A stretch of DNA of 64,000 nt from Ochotona curzoniae (taxonomy: Eukaryota; Chordata; Mammalia; Lagomorpha; Ochotonidae): NCBI RefSeq assembly GCF_017591425.1, contig NW_024466459.1, positions 1,364,001-1,428,000 of the forward strand, read 5' to 3'. The notes beneath the pieces are model-generated. The model was not told the DNA's origin. It worked only from the letters and a program-made list of their open reading frames with translations, and searched no databases. Both the position numbers and the translations under genes were made by a program. Shown here one piece after another: positions 10,096 to 58,645 of the stretch (the stretch's first letter is position 1; every line of letters starts with the position of its first letter).

Positions 10096-12600
10096 AGCTG
10101 GGATCCCACAATTGAGCTTTAACACTACAGAGCCCTCTTGCCAAACCCAAAGCCCCCTCAAAGGACTTAGGGAAAAAATAAATGTAAAACACTGACTCTG
10201 AACATGACAAATGGAAGCAATTGGCAAAGCTTATGGGCATGCTTAAACATACGGTTATGAAAAAGCTGGTGCAGGACACACCCACCCATGTTCCTGTGGG
10301 TTCCAGACTGCCAGTCCCTTAGACCACCTCCTCTGTTCAGTGAGAGATTGCACATCTCTATGGGTTACGTTTTGCATGAGAAAAGTTAGTCAATTTTCAT
10401 GATTCAGAAAACACCCTGGACCAATGGAAGAACTGAGTTGTTTAAAGAACCAGGACCCTTGGCCTTCTTTGGCCTGTACTTCAACCTTGCCTCACTTGAG
10501 CCCAGTTGAAGAGCTGGGAGCAGGAGTGTTTACTACGCTGGTGCCCCTAGTTGACCCTCCCTGTTCTTAGGAGACCTGTCCTTGGGTGTCATCTACTGGC
10601 CACAGACAGCAAGTGTCCTGCCACCTAGTGCTGGCAGAGACCTGACAATTCAACTCCACAGGCAGTGTGGAGATCATATTCCTTGTGATTCCACCATGAT
10701 GGGCAGGTTTGTAATGAGCTGGATCCTGAAAGACAGCAGTGAATGATCTATGTAGGCACACATTTTTCCCCCAGAAACATCCAAAGCCAAAGAGCTGAGA
10801 GAGGGAGAGACAGGATGGCCTCCAGAGAAACAACATACCTTTTGCCTGATGACATGGACATCTGCTACCCTTTTCTTTCTTTAACCTTACTGCAAGGAAC
10901 AGAATGAAACCAGAATGTCTTACTAGCAACAAATGTGGGAAATGAATTGTTTCCCTGGGAAGGCACAAAAGAGAGTTGCTTGGTTAGTTACAGAGAACAA
11001 AGGTAAAATCCAAGAGATGCACACATTTTCTTTAAAAAATAAATAAATAAACAGTACCCCGGAGAGTGCACGGTGTGCAGGTATCTCTGACTGTGTTGGG
11101 TGTGGCCTCTTTTGGCTACCGGGGAGGTCTCCTTCCTAGTCCCTGCACCTCTTGATTCCAGCTGCTTGTAAGGCCCTAAAGCAACACAGTGTTTTCCTCA
11201 GTGTCTGACACATAGCCCCTCATGGCCCTGCCCTTTGCCCCCAGCCCCTCTTTCCAGAGTGGGACCTGGAACCAGGCCAGGGCACATGGTCGCACCCAGC
11301 ACAGATCACAGCCTCGTCTGCCCCTTTGATCAGCAAAGGGCTCCTATATTGGGAAAGTATGAAGTTTAAAAAGCATGCCCCACCCATTTGATAGAATACA
11401 ATAGTCATGAACATTTTAGAACTTCAACATAAAATACTTAAAAGACTATTAATTCATGTGCAATGACATCTTCTGTAAAGCAAGAAAATAAATAAATAAG
11501 TTATTACTACCAGCCCAAAGCCACAGGGAACTACTAAAGATCTCTGCACCCTGTGGATGAGTATGCTATTACAGGAATCATGTCCCAAAAAAAGAACTAA
11601 AAATACAAATAAAATGTCAGCAAACAAGGACGAATGCTGATGAGAAACAACTCTGCTACCAAGCTTTGGGGAAAGGGGGTCATTAGCACACAGGTAACAC
11701 GAGGTTTCAGCAGACATTTGACGTCTTTTCTGTAAGCAATTCACTACTGTAAAGCAGCACAAAATGGAGTCTCAGTTTTCAAAAGGAAGTTACAGAGGGT
11801 GCAGGAAAGAAACTCAAAGCAGTCCAAGTGTTTCCACAGCGTTTCATCATAAAACTGACTCGGTTTGGTTTGCAGCTGCCATCTGACAAGACCTTTTGGT
11901 CAAGGTTTGTTTCAGTATACTTTATTTCTAGAACATTCTGTGTTCTTGAAACTGTTCTAAAGATACCTGCTTCTACAGAAACTCAGTTTCTACTACATTG
12001 TCACCGCTTCCTCCAAGAAGAAAAAGATGTATCTCTAACTCTAATAAAGAGAACTTTAAATGTTGATCAAGGATTTGGGTTTTTCCATCATCCCAACATT
12101 CATAACTTCACCTTTTTAAAGGAAAAATGCCCAAGGGTCTGTAAGGACTGGGTTTTGCCAAATGTTTCTGAGAACCAGAAAGTTCTTGCAAGTCTTCCTA
12201 TTTTGGACTTTGAGGTCCTGGCTGAGCACTGCCACAGTTCCGCAGGTTCAAGGTCCAAGACAGGAAAGGGCTTGATTCTGGAGCTGCCAAACCACAGCCT
12301 AGGGAGTAGCGCAGGTAGTGGCCAAGAGCCAGCATCCTCAGACCTGCTTAAGACCCAGCTCCTACACAGAAGTGCACAGGCCGTCACTGTGGCCGTCTCC
12401 AGGCTGTTTCCACAACGCAAAATGGAGCCAACATCTCCTGGGCTGCAAACAGAAGCAAACAGCATTAGTCACTCCTGCAGTAACCATCTCTGCCTCCCCT
12501 GACTGCCCTACCCTCACTTCCTCTCCTCCTCCCTTCCTTCTTACAGCAGGTCTGTCACTGAACAGCAGGAGGGTATAGAGAAGGTCAAAGGAGACTTCCT
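10096..12600. other. Repeat-poor intergenic stretch, possible 3' UTR on minus strand
   Basis: About 2.5 kb with almost no SINE or L1 sequence, unusual for this window. No open frame here has recognisable domains. The longest, 11828-12502 on the + strand, has a loose mix of residues and no splice context. If the candidate terminal exon at 12963-13019 is real, part of this could be its 3' UTR. A minus-strand AATAAA lies near 11920. Confidence 0.3.
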
Positions 12601-12962
12601 GTTTTCTTCAGAGGTTGGAGTTGCTAGGAGCTATGATGAAGGAAGTGGGGGCATACCAGGGGGAAGAATTAAGAAGGGCTCTGAGACAGCAAGCTCCTGC
12701 TCTGCCCCTGGGTGGCCTTTAGAAGGCCATTTCGTCTCTGGGGACTCAGAGCATTCTTATCTGCAGAAATGAGTTCACAGCATATTTGCAACTCCCAGCC
12801 AAGGCAGTGAGTCATGGCACGCAGGTGTGACTCACAGGAAGACCTCCTGGATGACACACACCCTGAATGATGCCTAGAGTAGCTGCTGGGGAAGGGGGAC
12901 CAGCCAGCACATGCCACAGACCAGCGAATACAGACGGCCGCTTGCAGCAGAGCCTTCTTCTT

Positions 12963-13019
12963 CTACTGCTGTTCTTCAATATGACCGAGTAGATCCTCCT
13001 TGTTACAGTTAACTAACAT
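12963..13019 (-). CDS. Candidate 3'-terminal coding exon, unidentified gene
   Basis: On the minus strand a strong acceptor (TTTTCTCTGTGTGTTTTAG, just above 13019) is followed by one frame open for 18 codons and then TAG. It reads MLVNCNKEDLLGHIEEQQ; the other two frames stop almost at once. The sequence is plausible as the end of a protein, but I do not recognise it. If real, upstream exons should lie between here and the CpG-rich element near 14700; none was established. A chance acceptor-plus-ORF is a serious alternative. Confidence 0.25.
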   Translation of the reverse strand: MLVNCNKEDLLGHIEEQQ

Positions 13020-13174
13020 CTAAAACACACAGAGAAAAGTCTTTTTCATCCCTGTTGCCTAGTCCTCTTTCCATTCACTTCTATGAGTAAAATCATTCAT
13101 TCCTTGCATATTCACCAAAGGTTTCCAGGGAATCTGCAACAAACACCCGGTTACAGATTTAAAAATGTTTTCCT

Positions 13175-13500
13175 TTGGCTGGTGCTGTAATGCAGTAGGC
13201 TAAGCCTCTGCCTGCAGGGTCAGCATCCCATATAGGCACCAGTTCCCATCCTGGCTATGCCACTTTGGATCCAGCTCCCTGTTTGTGGCCTGGGAAAACA
13301 GTGGGGGGAGGCTCAAGTCCTTGGGTCTGTGCACCATTGTGGGAGACCCAGAAGAAGCTCCTGGCTCCTGGCTTGAGATCGCATTGACTCAGCTCTGGTC
13401 ACTGCAGCCATTTGGGGAGTGCACCAGTGAATGGAAGATCTTTCTCTATATATTTCACCTTCTCTCTATAAATCTACCTTTCCAATAAAAACAAACAAAG
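13175..13500 (+). repeat. C-type SINE, sense, full length
   Basis: GGCTGGTGCTGTAATGCAGT head, CATCCCATATAGGCACCAG, GTGGGAGACCCAGAAGAAGC and the tail CCAATAAAAACAAAC. Confidence 0.85.
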
Positions 13501-13517
13501 CTTAAAAAAAAATAATC

Positions 13518-13830
13518 TGGGAGCCAGCACTGTGGTGCAGGTTAAGCTTCTGCTTGAAATGCCAGCATTTCCTTTAAGAGTACTGGTTCAAGTCTTAAGT
13601 GCTCCATTTTTGATCCAGTTCCCTGCTAATGTGCCTGGAAAAGCAGCCCATGAATGCCCAAGTACTTGGGCTCCTGCCATAGATGTGGAAGACCAAGAGG
13701 AAGTTCCAGGCTCCTGGCTTTAGCTAGGCCCAGTTCCAGCTATTTGGTTGCATGTATTGGGGGCAATGAACCAACACATGGAAGATGTCTCTCTCTCTCT
13801 CACTCAGCCTTTCAAATAAATTTTTAAAAA
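13518..13830 (+). repeat. C-type SINE, sense, older
   Basis: GGGAGCCAGCACTGTGGTGC head and CCTTTCAAATAAATTTTT tail. It follows the previous SINE with almost no gap. Confidence 0.8.
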
Positions 13831-14615
13831 TTGTGCTTTTGTTGGCCTAAAGCCGTCATAAAAGAGGTCTTGTCTAGAAAAAAATCTGAGATTTTCAATG
13901 TTTATTTTAATGTGAAATAAATATTTTAAAGTGACTGTCCACTATCAAACTGTCTCCATAAAGTGAATTATTTTTAGGATCAAAGTCTTAGGGAGGTTGG
14001 ACCAGTAGGAGAATGATATAGAAAACTGTATTTTATAAAGTAAGAAACGAACGAATGACCTGAGGACACCTGAGTCAGGACAGAGCAGCAGGATCTGAGC
14101 ATTACCATGAAGGAACCACAGGGGACTGTTCAGCAGGTGCCTCCTGCCCCTAGGGCTCACCTTATCCCTCAGCGTAACCCCACCCTGGGGACCCCTTGTC
14201 ACCAGCAACAGCTCCAGGGACAGTGACCCTGTGTAGAGCCAACCTGATTTCCCCTCCTAATCTCTCCTCAAAGGACTCCAGGCCCCAGCATCCAGCCCCC
14301 CATAAACACACACACCCCTCTCACAGAATCTCCCAGGACAATTGGGGGATTCTTAGGGACTTCATCCTGGACTGTTGGTGGCCCATGGACTCACGCTGTG
14401 AGGTGCAGGTGGGAAACTCCTCAGGCCTTGTCACCTCCAGGCCTGTGGTGGGGGAGCCTGGCGCCCTCAGGCCTGAAGAGCAAGCCAGCAGCCCCAGGTG
14501 CCTCTGATTTCTTCCATCCCAAACACACCCTTGAACAGAAACACTAAACTCTGAGGTAGGAAGGCAAGAGGGACCACAGAGCCTTCGCCAGCCTTCTCCT
14601 AGTCTTTTCCCTCAA
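13831..14615. other. Intergenic, upstream of CpG-rich element
   Basis: No repeat. A good minus-strand donor sequence (GGATAAG then GTGAGC, at about 14153) follows an open frame, but I could not place a matching acceptor. Confidence 0.3.
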
Positions 14616-14619
14616 ACAC

Positions 14620-14860
14620 TGCGCAGGCTCTTAGACGCCCGCGGGCAGCCTGCGCAGGCGCAGTAAAGCCGGAGCCTGTGTGGCGCAGGCGCAGTACCAC
14701 CAGGAGCGCATCGCGGCTGGGCACCTTCTCGCGGTTCCCTCAGAGTGGACTGACACGTGTGGCAGCCGAGCTGTGGGCCTGTTAAAGGTGGCTAGGTAGA
14801 CACTGACTGCCTGTGCGTCCAAGACTGGCAACAGAAAAGCGGAAGAAATGAATTTTCATG
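14620..14860. promoter_or_regulatory. CpG-rich promoter-like element with tandem NRF1-type sites
   Basis: One of the few CpG-dense stretches in the window. It contains two close copies of GCGCAGGCGCAGTA (about 14652 and 14682), which match the NRF1 GCGCA/TGCGC palindrome class. It also has GACGCCCGCGGGC and a CACGTG core (about 14755). Such elements commonly drive housekeeping, often divergent, transcription. Exon-like segments lie on both sides (12963-13019 minus; 15806-16726 plus), but no gene is identified. Confidence 0.5.
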
Positions 14861-15156
14861 CAGTGAGGTGAGGAAACAGCCCCCGAAGCACAGCGGAAGT
14901 CATGGCCCCTGTTCTGGATGCCTGTGAGGTGGGTTTGGCTCTGTTCCTGGGGGCAGCTCAAGGCCACACAGGACCTGCCTTGTACCAAGGTGCCATTCGG
15001 TCCTGGGAGGATTTGAGGGAACTTTTACATCCGGAAAACTCCCACACACAACTTCCCAGGAGAGGGAGGAAAAGTGGGGGATATGTTCTCAGGCCTTTAC
15101 TGAGCTGTCAGCCAGGTCCCCAGGGTGTGCTTCCCGGCCTTGATCTCGGCTAGTAT

Positions 15157-15358
15157 GCTTTTTTTTTTTTTTTAAAGATTTATGTCTCCCCTGCAGGTGC
15201 AGGGTCCCAAAGCTTTGGGCCGTCCTCGACTGCTTTCCCAGGCCACAAACAGGGAGCAGGATGGGAAGTGGAGCTGCCAGGATTAGAACCAGCGACCATA
15301 TGGGATCCCGGTGGCGTTCAAGGCGAGGACTGTAGCCACTAGGCCACACCACCGTGCC
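15157..15358 (-). repeat. C-type SINE, antisense, 3'-deleted
   Basis: T-run and AAAGATTTATG, then GTGCAGGGTCCCAAAGC through to the head CACACCACCGTGCCCT. The segment with the CTTCCATCTG box is missing. Confidence 0.85.
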
Positions 15359-15805
15359 CTTGGCTAGTATGCTTACCCTGTGCTCCTCACGTCTGAATTC
15401 CTTCTGGTGCAAACAGGAGAACATCCCTGAGAACGGACTCATGGTTGGAGACTTGCGTGGCTGCGAGCTAGACCGGTATGGGGAGTGGTGGAGACAGCTG
15501 TCCACCTGCGACTTGCCGACTGGCCCTGCCTCTGTGGAGAGGTCAATTGCGAGGGTCCGTGGCTGTGGCCTTGCCCCTGCAGAGACCCGGGGAGGCTCCT
15601 CTCCACAGCTCAGCGGGTGGTGTGTTCTAGGGCTGTGAGGAGAATGCTTGCTCCTGAAATGAGAAGGCTTTTAGTGGCACCTGGGTGGAGAAGGGCTGGG
15701 GGACAGGAGGGAAGGTATGTTTCCTACTGAGGCTTATTTGGCCGTGGGGTTGTCCACAGCGCTCTCTTTTTGTAACATTCTCCTGCTTCCGCCTTCTAAA
15801 TTCAG

Positions 15806-15908
15806 ACTGGATCTTGCTCAGCACCACCATGGCTGATCCTGTCTTCTGTGCCATCATCAAATTTATTCCCCAAAGGACGCCTGTGGAGGGCACGAGGCTC
15901 TCGGGAAG
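15806..15908 (+). CDS. Candidate internal or first coding exon, unidentified gene
   Basis: TTCTAAATTCAG precedes a 103-nt open segment ending AAG|GTGGGT. A well-placed start (CACCACCATGG, ATG at 15829) opens MADPVFCAIIKFIPQRT. It ends in phase 2, and joining it to 16680-16726 keeps the frame open. I do not recognise the protein. The frame is also open upstream of the ATG (WILLSTT), so the segment could be internal. Confidence 0.3.
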
Positions 15909-17425
15909 GTGGGTCCCAACAGGGGTTCCTAGCTCCATGGGATCATGTTCTGGTGGATCAGTGATGCTCCAGTGCTTGTCTGGCCTCTGGCGTGCAGGAG
16001 GCTTTAGGATGCATTGTTGCGCTGAGCCTCCTGTTTTGTCAGGTGAACAAATTTAAATTCAGGGTGATGAGGTGACCTGCTTAAGGTTCATGACAATAAC
16101 TGTGGGAGCTAGAGGTCAAGCCCAAGCTTATAGATGCGAAATAAAGCCCAGGTCACCTTATCTGATGCTTTCAGACATCTTCATCAGAAAAGTTCTACTT
16201 GTGTATTTCAACTGTGTGAGCTTGGCAAGCTAATTTGTACCCATTTTCTATTGCCACTGACACATTACAGATGGTACTAGAAGCAGTCCAGAATAGTTGG
16301 CATCAGTTTGTGGGTCATGAGTATCAGTGTTCCCTGGACACTGCAAGCATTTCCATCGCTTTTGGCTTTGAGATTTTCTCAGTATAAGGCCTCTCCCTGA
16401 TAGGGTGATGAGGGAGATGCTCAAACAGTGACTCTGTCCTTGAGAGGAGGGGACATTCATAGTAGATTTATTTGTTTACTTGACAAACTTCCGTTGGTGA
16501 TTATCCTTCTCCCCTTCCCCCACACTGTTATATGGTTTAATTGCACATGTTGCTTTGTATTTGGCAAAAACATGTGTTCCTCCTCTCTGTGTGTCCTTTA
16601 TAAACACAGAAAAGAGAATGTGTTAAAACCATGAAGAGGCTTAAAGCACCTAGAATATCTTTTTGGTTTTTTTTTTCAGTGTCATAACGAAAACGGTAGC
16701 TGAAAGAACTGGCCAAGTTATCCAAGGTAAGAGCATCTATATATCCTGGGTGTCCAGTAATGTTTCCCCTGACTTACAATCAACCTTTAACAACTAGGTT
16801 AACATTCGTTTCTCCTTCCCAACAGGCAACTTCATTTGGGAAAGGAATTTGACATTTTTTTTTGTTTGTTTCTTCATTCCTTCATTCATTCACTCAATCA
16901 ACAGACCATCAGTGCTCTGTACATGCCACTTGATATCCTGAATTCTAAGAGTGAGCAAAGAGTAAGGTGTGGTTCCCTTATGTACTTCAACACTAGTGCT
17001 GGCGAATAAATCGCTACGGAATTCTGAATGTCTGATCTATTTGTACTGTTTGAATTTGATCTTCTGGAGAGTTTCTGGCTTGTCAGGCATTTATTACCTT
17101 GACTAAAATACCTGAACGGAGCTTGCTGGAAGCGAAGTGGTGAATTTCTGGCTATAGTTTGGAGGTTCACTAGTGGCCTCATTAGTCTGGTGTCTGAGGG
17201 AGACTGGCAGTTTCTAATAGGATGCCTAGGGGTTGATCACATGATGAGCTAGGAAGCAGAGAGAGAACTTGGGTAGAACTCAGCTTAAATAACCAACCTC
17301 TTTCAAGAGTTAACTTCTGAGGGTCAGCCTCCAAGGACCTAGAGACCTCTCACAAGAACCACCTCTCAGATGCCATAATTAGATCAAGTCTCCACCACTA
17401 ACCCCTCAACCTTTAGATGCCAAAG
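15909..17425. other. Intergenic or intronic, few repeats
   Basis: Apart from the 47-nt exon candidate at 16680-16726 I see only AT-rich single-copy DNA with a TTCATTC run near 16875. Confidence 0.4.
16680..16726 (+). CDS. Candidate coding exon following 15806-15908
   Basis: A long pyrimidine tract (GGTTTTTTTTTTCAG) and a near-consensus donor (CCAAG|GTAAGA) bound 47 nt. After a phase-2 exon it reads SVITKTVAERTGQVIQ, ending in phase 1. No following exon was located before the LRRC37 gene. It may be a real short exon or part of a dead gene. Confidence 0.3.
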
Positions 17426-17429
17426 GTTT

Positions 17430-18112
17430 AAGGCTTTTTTTTTTTTTTAAATGTATTTTATTTGTATTTGAAAGGCAGAGTTACAGATAGAGGGAGCAAC
17501 AAAGAGAAAGGTCTTCCATTACTGATTCACTCCCCAAATGGCCACAACAGCAGGAGCTAAGGTGATCTGAAGTCAGGAACAGAGTTTTCTCCAGGTTTCC
17601 CACTTGGGCTGGGCCATCCTCTGCTGCCTTCCCAGGCCATGAGCAGAGAGTTGGATGGGAAATGGAGTAGCTGTGTTAAGAACTGGAGCCCGGGCCTGGC
17701 GCGGTGGCGCAAGTGGTTAAAGGTCCTTGCTTTGCATGCCCGGGATCCCATATGGGCGCCGGTTCTAATCCCGGCAGCCCCGCTTCCCTTCCAGCTCCCT
17801 GCCTGTGGCCTGGGAAAGCAGTCAAGCACGGCCCAAAGCTTTGGGAACCTGCACCCGCGTGGGAGACCCGGAAGAGGCTCCTGGCTTCGGATCGGCATAG
17901 TATCGGCCCGTTGTGCTCACTTGGGGAGTGAATCATCGGACGGAAGATCTTCCTCTCTGTCTCTCCTCTCTGTATATCCGCCTTTCCAATGAAAAAAATA
18001 ATAAAAATAAATCTTTAAAAAAAAAATAAAAAAAAAAAGAACTGGAGCCCAATTGTAATGCTGGCACTATAGTTGGAAGCTTAGACTACCAAGCCAGAGT
18101 GCCAGCCATTCA
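17430..18112 (-). repeat. Old antisense C-type SINE split by a younger SINE
   Basis: The old element runs 17430-17691 and continues after the insertion to about 18112 (GGCACTATAGTTGGAAGC, head GAGTGCCAGCC). Confidence 0.8.
17692..18036 (+). repeat. Young full-length C-type SINE with target-site duplication
   Basis: Intact head GGGCCTGGCGCGGTGGCGC, CCATATGGGCGCCGG, GCGTGGGAGACCCGGAAGAG and a long A-rich tail. It is flanked by a perfect 14-bp direct repeat AAGAACTGGAGCCC (17678-17691 and 18037-18050), the hallmark of L1-mediated retrotransposition. CpG retention indicates recent insertion. Confidence 0.95.
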
Positions 18113-18117
18113 GACTT

Positions 18118-18790
18118 TTCTTTTTAAAAATAGTTTTTTTTTTATTTGAAAGGCTGTTAGAGTGAGAAAGAGAATATTTTTCATCCACTGGTTTCCTCTC
18201 TAGTTGGCCACAATGGGCAGACTTGCCTGGTCTAAAGCCGGGGATTGTTGGCAACGCCCGCGTCGCCACGTACCCCGAGCCCAGTGGAGGGACTAGGGTT
18301 ATGAGACAGACAAGACAGACAACAACACACAGTGGCTCATTCTTGTGAAGTGAAGGTGCTTTAATCAAAGGCGAACTGCTTTTATATAGTCTGCTTGGCT
18401 CCTCCCAGCACTTTCCCAATGCTTAAGGAACACCTAAGCTCCCCTGAGGGCATGCTAAAAGGGGAAGCAGGAAGGAGAGAAATTGCAGTCAAGCCAGGGG
18501 CTAAATGTATCAGGCCAAGATTGCCCTTCCTGTTGTTATACCTTGAAAAGCTGAGCTGTGGAGTTAACCCTTGGGGGGGGGGGTGGCATACTGGGGATCA
18601 GGAGCTTATTCCAATCACCCCCATGAGTACAGAGGCCCAAGCATTTGGCCATGCTCTCTGCTTTCTTATGGCATTGGCAGGGAGATGGATCAAAAGTGGA
18701 ACAGCCAGGACTTGAACAACTACCCATAGGAGTTGATGCTGCCACACAGGCTTAGCTGGCTCTGCCATGGTGCCAGCCCCAAGGCTTCGG
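18118..18790 (-). repeat. Antisense C-type SINE interrupted by an LTR
   Basis: SINE 3' half at 18118-18245 (TTTATTTGAAAGGCTG to TGGTCTAAAGCC). The 5' half resumes at 18593 (GGATCAGGAGCTTATTCC) and ends in the head ATGGTGCCAGCCCC. Confidence 0.8.
18246..18592 (-). mobile_element. Solo LTR of an endogenous retrovirus
   Basis: On the minus strand it shows promoter-then-polyadenylation LTR order: TATATAAAAGCAG (plus 18381-18388), ATTAAA (plus 18360-18365), then a pyrimidine-rich GTTGTTGTCTGTCTTGTC segment and a terminus reading GTTGCCAACA. A 6-bp direct repeat GGGGAT flanks it (18240-18245 and 18593-18598). There is no internal gag/pol sequence, so it is a recombined solo LTR. The other terminus does not fit the TG...CA rule perfectly, so that boundary is approximate. 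Confidence 0.7.
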
Positions 18791-18807
18791 AGTTTAAACA
18801 TCTGTAT

Positions 18808-19125
18808 GATGGGACCAGTGCCATGGCATATCAGATTAAGCCTCCAACTTTGGAACTGGCACCCCCAAATGGGATCAAGTTCAAGTCTTGGCTGCTACCT
18901 GTGATCCAACTCTCTGCTAATGTTCCTGGGAAAGCAGTGAATGAGAGCCCAAGTGCTTGGTCCTCTAAACCCATGTGGGAGACCTAGAAGGTGGTCCCAG
19001 CTTGTGGCTTCGGACTGCCCAGTTCTGGATATTGTGGCAATTTCGGTCATGAAACAGCAAGTCTTTCTCTTTCTTTCACTCTCTCTCTGTGTCTTTCAAA
19101 TAAAAATACACGAATCTTAAAAAAC
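18808..19125 (+). repeat. C-type SINE, sense
   Basis: GGGACCAGTGCCATGGC head and TCTTTCAAATAAAAATACAC tail. Confidence 0.8.
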
Positions 19126-19441
19126 AAGCCCAATATCTGCATAAGTTTGATTTCCTGTTTCCAGTTCTCTAACAAAAATGTATCTTCTGGTTTAATTTGC
19201 AATAAGACCATATTTTTGGAGGGAGTAAGCAGTGTATGGGCACTGTATTCTTGGGCAAGCCTTTTGTACTAATTCCACATTAAGGATATTGGGTAAAGTG
19301 TGATTATCAAATGGGTAGAGACTAAGAAATGTTTTCCATATATCATCTCAAAGGATCTTAGTTCAAGAGGTTCTATTGGAAAAGGTCTGTTCTGGAAAGA
19401 GGAATTTGGCCAAGAATTTTGAGAATTTTGCATTAGTTTGA

Positions 19442-19443
<2 letters not shown>

Positions 19444-19472
<29 letters not shown>
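19444..19472 (+). repeat. (CA)n microsatellite
   Basis: A run of about 14 CA dinucleotides. Confidence 0.95.
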
Positions 19473-19476
<4 letters not shown>

Positions 19477-19479
19477 ACT

Positions 19480-20735
19480 TTTTTGACCCTTTGAAGATCA
19501 AGGTTTAGGAAACAGGAAATTTATATTGTCATAACTAGGCCTGAGAGCATTATTTTGCCTAACATGGAGAAAACTATTACTCTGAAATGCCCCAGGCAAC
19601 TCAAATCTTGAGACTGTTTTGTTGAGGAGGACCCTGCAGGCTTTTATAGCCTTTTCTCTCTGGGTTAGAAACTCATTCCATGAAGCTATATGCAGAAACC
19701 TGGAGGTGTTGAAGGCTGTTCCATTCTGGTAAAGTCTGCCAGTTTTCTAGATAAGTCCCTCCAGGTTGGATATGCTTTAATAAGAGTGAGGTTATTGGAT
19801 GGGACTGGGGATTATTAGAAGTACAATGTTGCTGCTTGGATAGTCTTAATCCTTTTCCTGTGAAGCCTAGATACCAGATCTTCTAGGGAATCTCAACCAA
19901 AATGAGTAATACTGTGTAGGCATTTAATATCTTTCCATTGTGCAACCTCTAGGAGAAAGAGTGCATTCCTTTTGGCACTACCTAGTGTGTGATTTTTATA
20001 GAATCCTGATGTGAAGCTGTCTGCATCTTTGAGGGCACATATTGAGGAGAAGAGAGGTGGAAGACCCGTAAATCTATGGGAGTGAGAGATCATTACAAAA
20101 GCAATCCAAGAAGAAAGGGACAAAAAATACAGAGAGGATCTGAATCCTCAGTGCTGCTGTTCAAGGGGACGAGGTGTCAAAGCAATGGCGCTGGGAGCAG
20201 CCCAGAGGTAAAATAATATACACATGAAGGGTTTCCATTTGGACTCAAACCCTCTTCCCTCATTCAGTTACTGACCCAATCCAAACCCCTCCTTTTGGAC
20301 TCTTGGAGTCACCACTTATCCTGTGGTATCCTCTACCTAATTGAGTGAATTAATTAGCAGACATGGAACAACAACTATTGAGGGCATGGAGGAAATGGCC
20401 ACATTTTGAAACAAATACCTACCAAGTGTGTTCTCTAGCTGGCCCTGTGAGGGTAGGTATTTCGAATTTTAGATCAACAGCACTGTGGATACCCACAGAG
20501 GCCAAGCCCACTTACTTCCTTGGGAAGCTTTGCTTCCCACAACCCTAAACAGCTGTTGGAATCCAAGGACCACCAAGGTCTGTGGCCTGAATCCCATCAT
20601 GTGATTGGGTATGGAATGTGCAGTTTTGGGGAACTGGGACAATAGATTCCTCTGTTGAGGCTGGGGCCCACAGTAACTGTGGGAAAAGGATTACCCAGAC
20701 ACAGAGGTAAGAGGGTCTCTCAGCCTATTAAAGAA
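19480..20735. other. Upstream flank of LRRC37 gene, repeat-free
   Basis: About 1.2 kb with no SINE or L1. I see no coding exon; a noncoding 5' exon could lie here. Confidence 0.4.
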
Positions 20736-20739
20736 TGTC

Positions 20740-20884
20740 ACAAATAAAGGGCGGAGTAGGGCGGGGCATGCCGTTGCTAAGGTGCGCTTGGCAAGGGGCT
20801 TCCATAACACTTTGGCTCCTGCTCAGGGTATGCCAGTGGTGCCCCTGCAGCCCAAGTCATAGTGTCCGGTAATCCCGATATACC
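20740..20884 (+). promoter_or_regulatory. Probable LRRC37 core promoter / 5' UTR
   Basis: Immediately upstream of the start codon are two GC boxes (GGGCGGAG at 20749-20756, GGGCGGGGC at 20759-20767). An RFX-type X-box half-site GTTGCTAAGG follows (20773-20782). RFX2 sites are typical of genes switched on in male germ cells, and human LRRC37 genes are mainly testis-expressed, so the motif fits. The start site itself is not visible. ATG context is TACCATGA (A at -3 absent). Confidence 0.45.

Positions 20885-58645
<37,761 letters not shown>

Noticed and set aside
11828..12502. A 224-codon + strand open frame
   Set aside because: No recognisable domain, no promoter or splice context, and the opposite strand is also open for 121 codons. 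Left as unexplained intergenic sequence.
17692..17770. tRNA-like sequence with box B-type GGTTCTAATCC
   Set aside because: This is the tRNA-derived head of a C-type SINE, with the SINE body and A-rich tail attached; the same applies to other SINE heads here.
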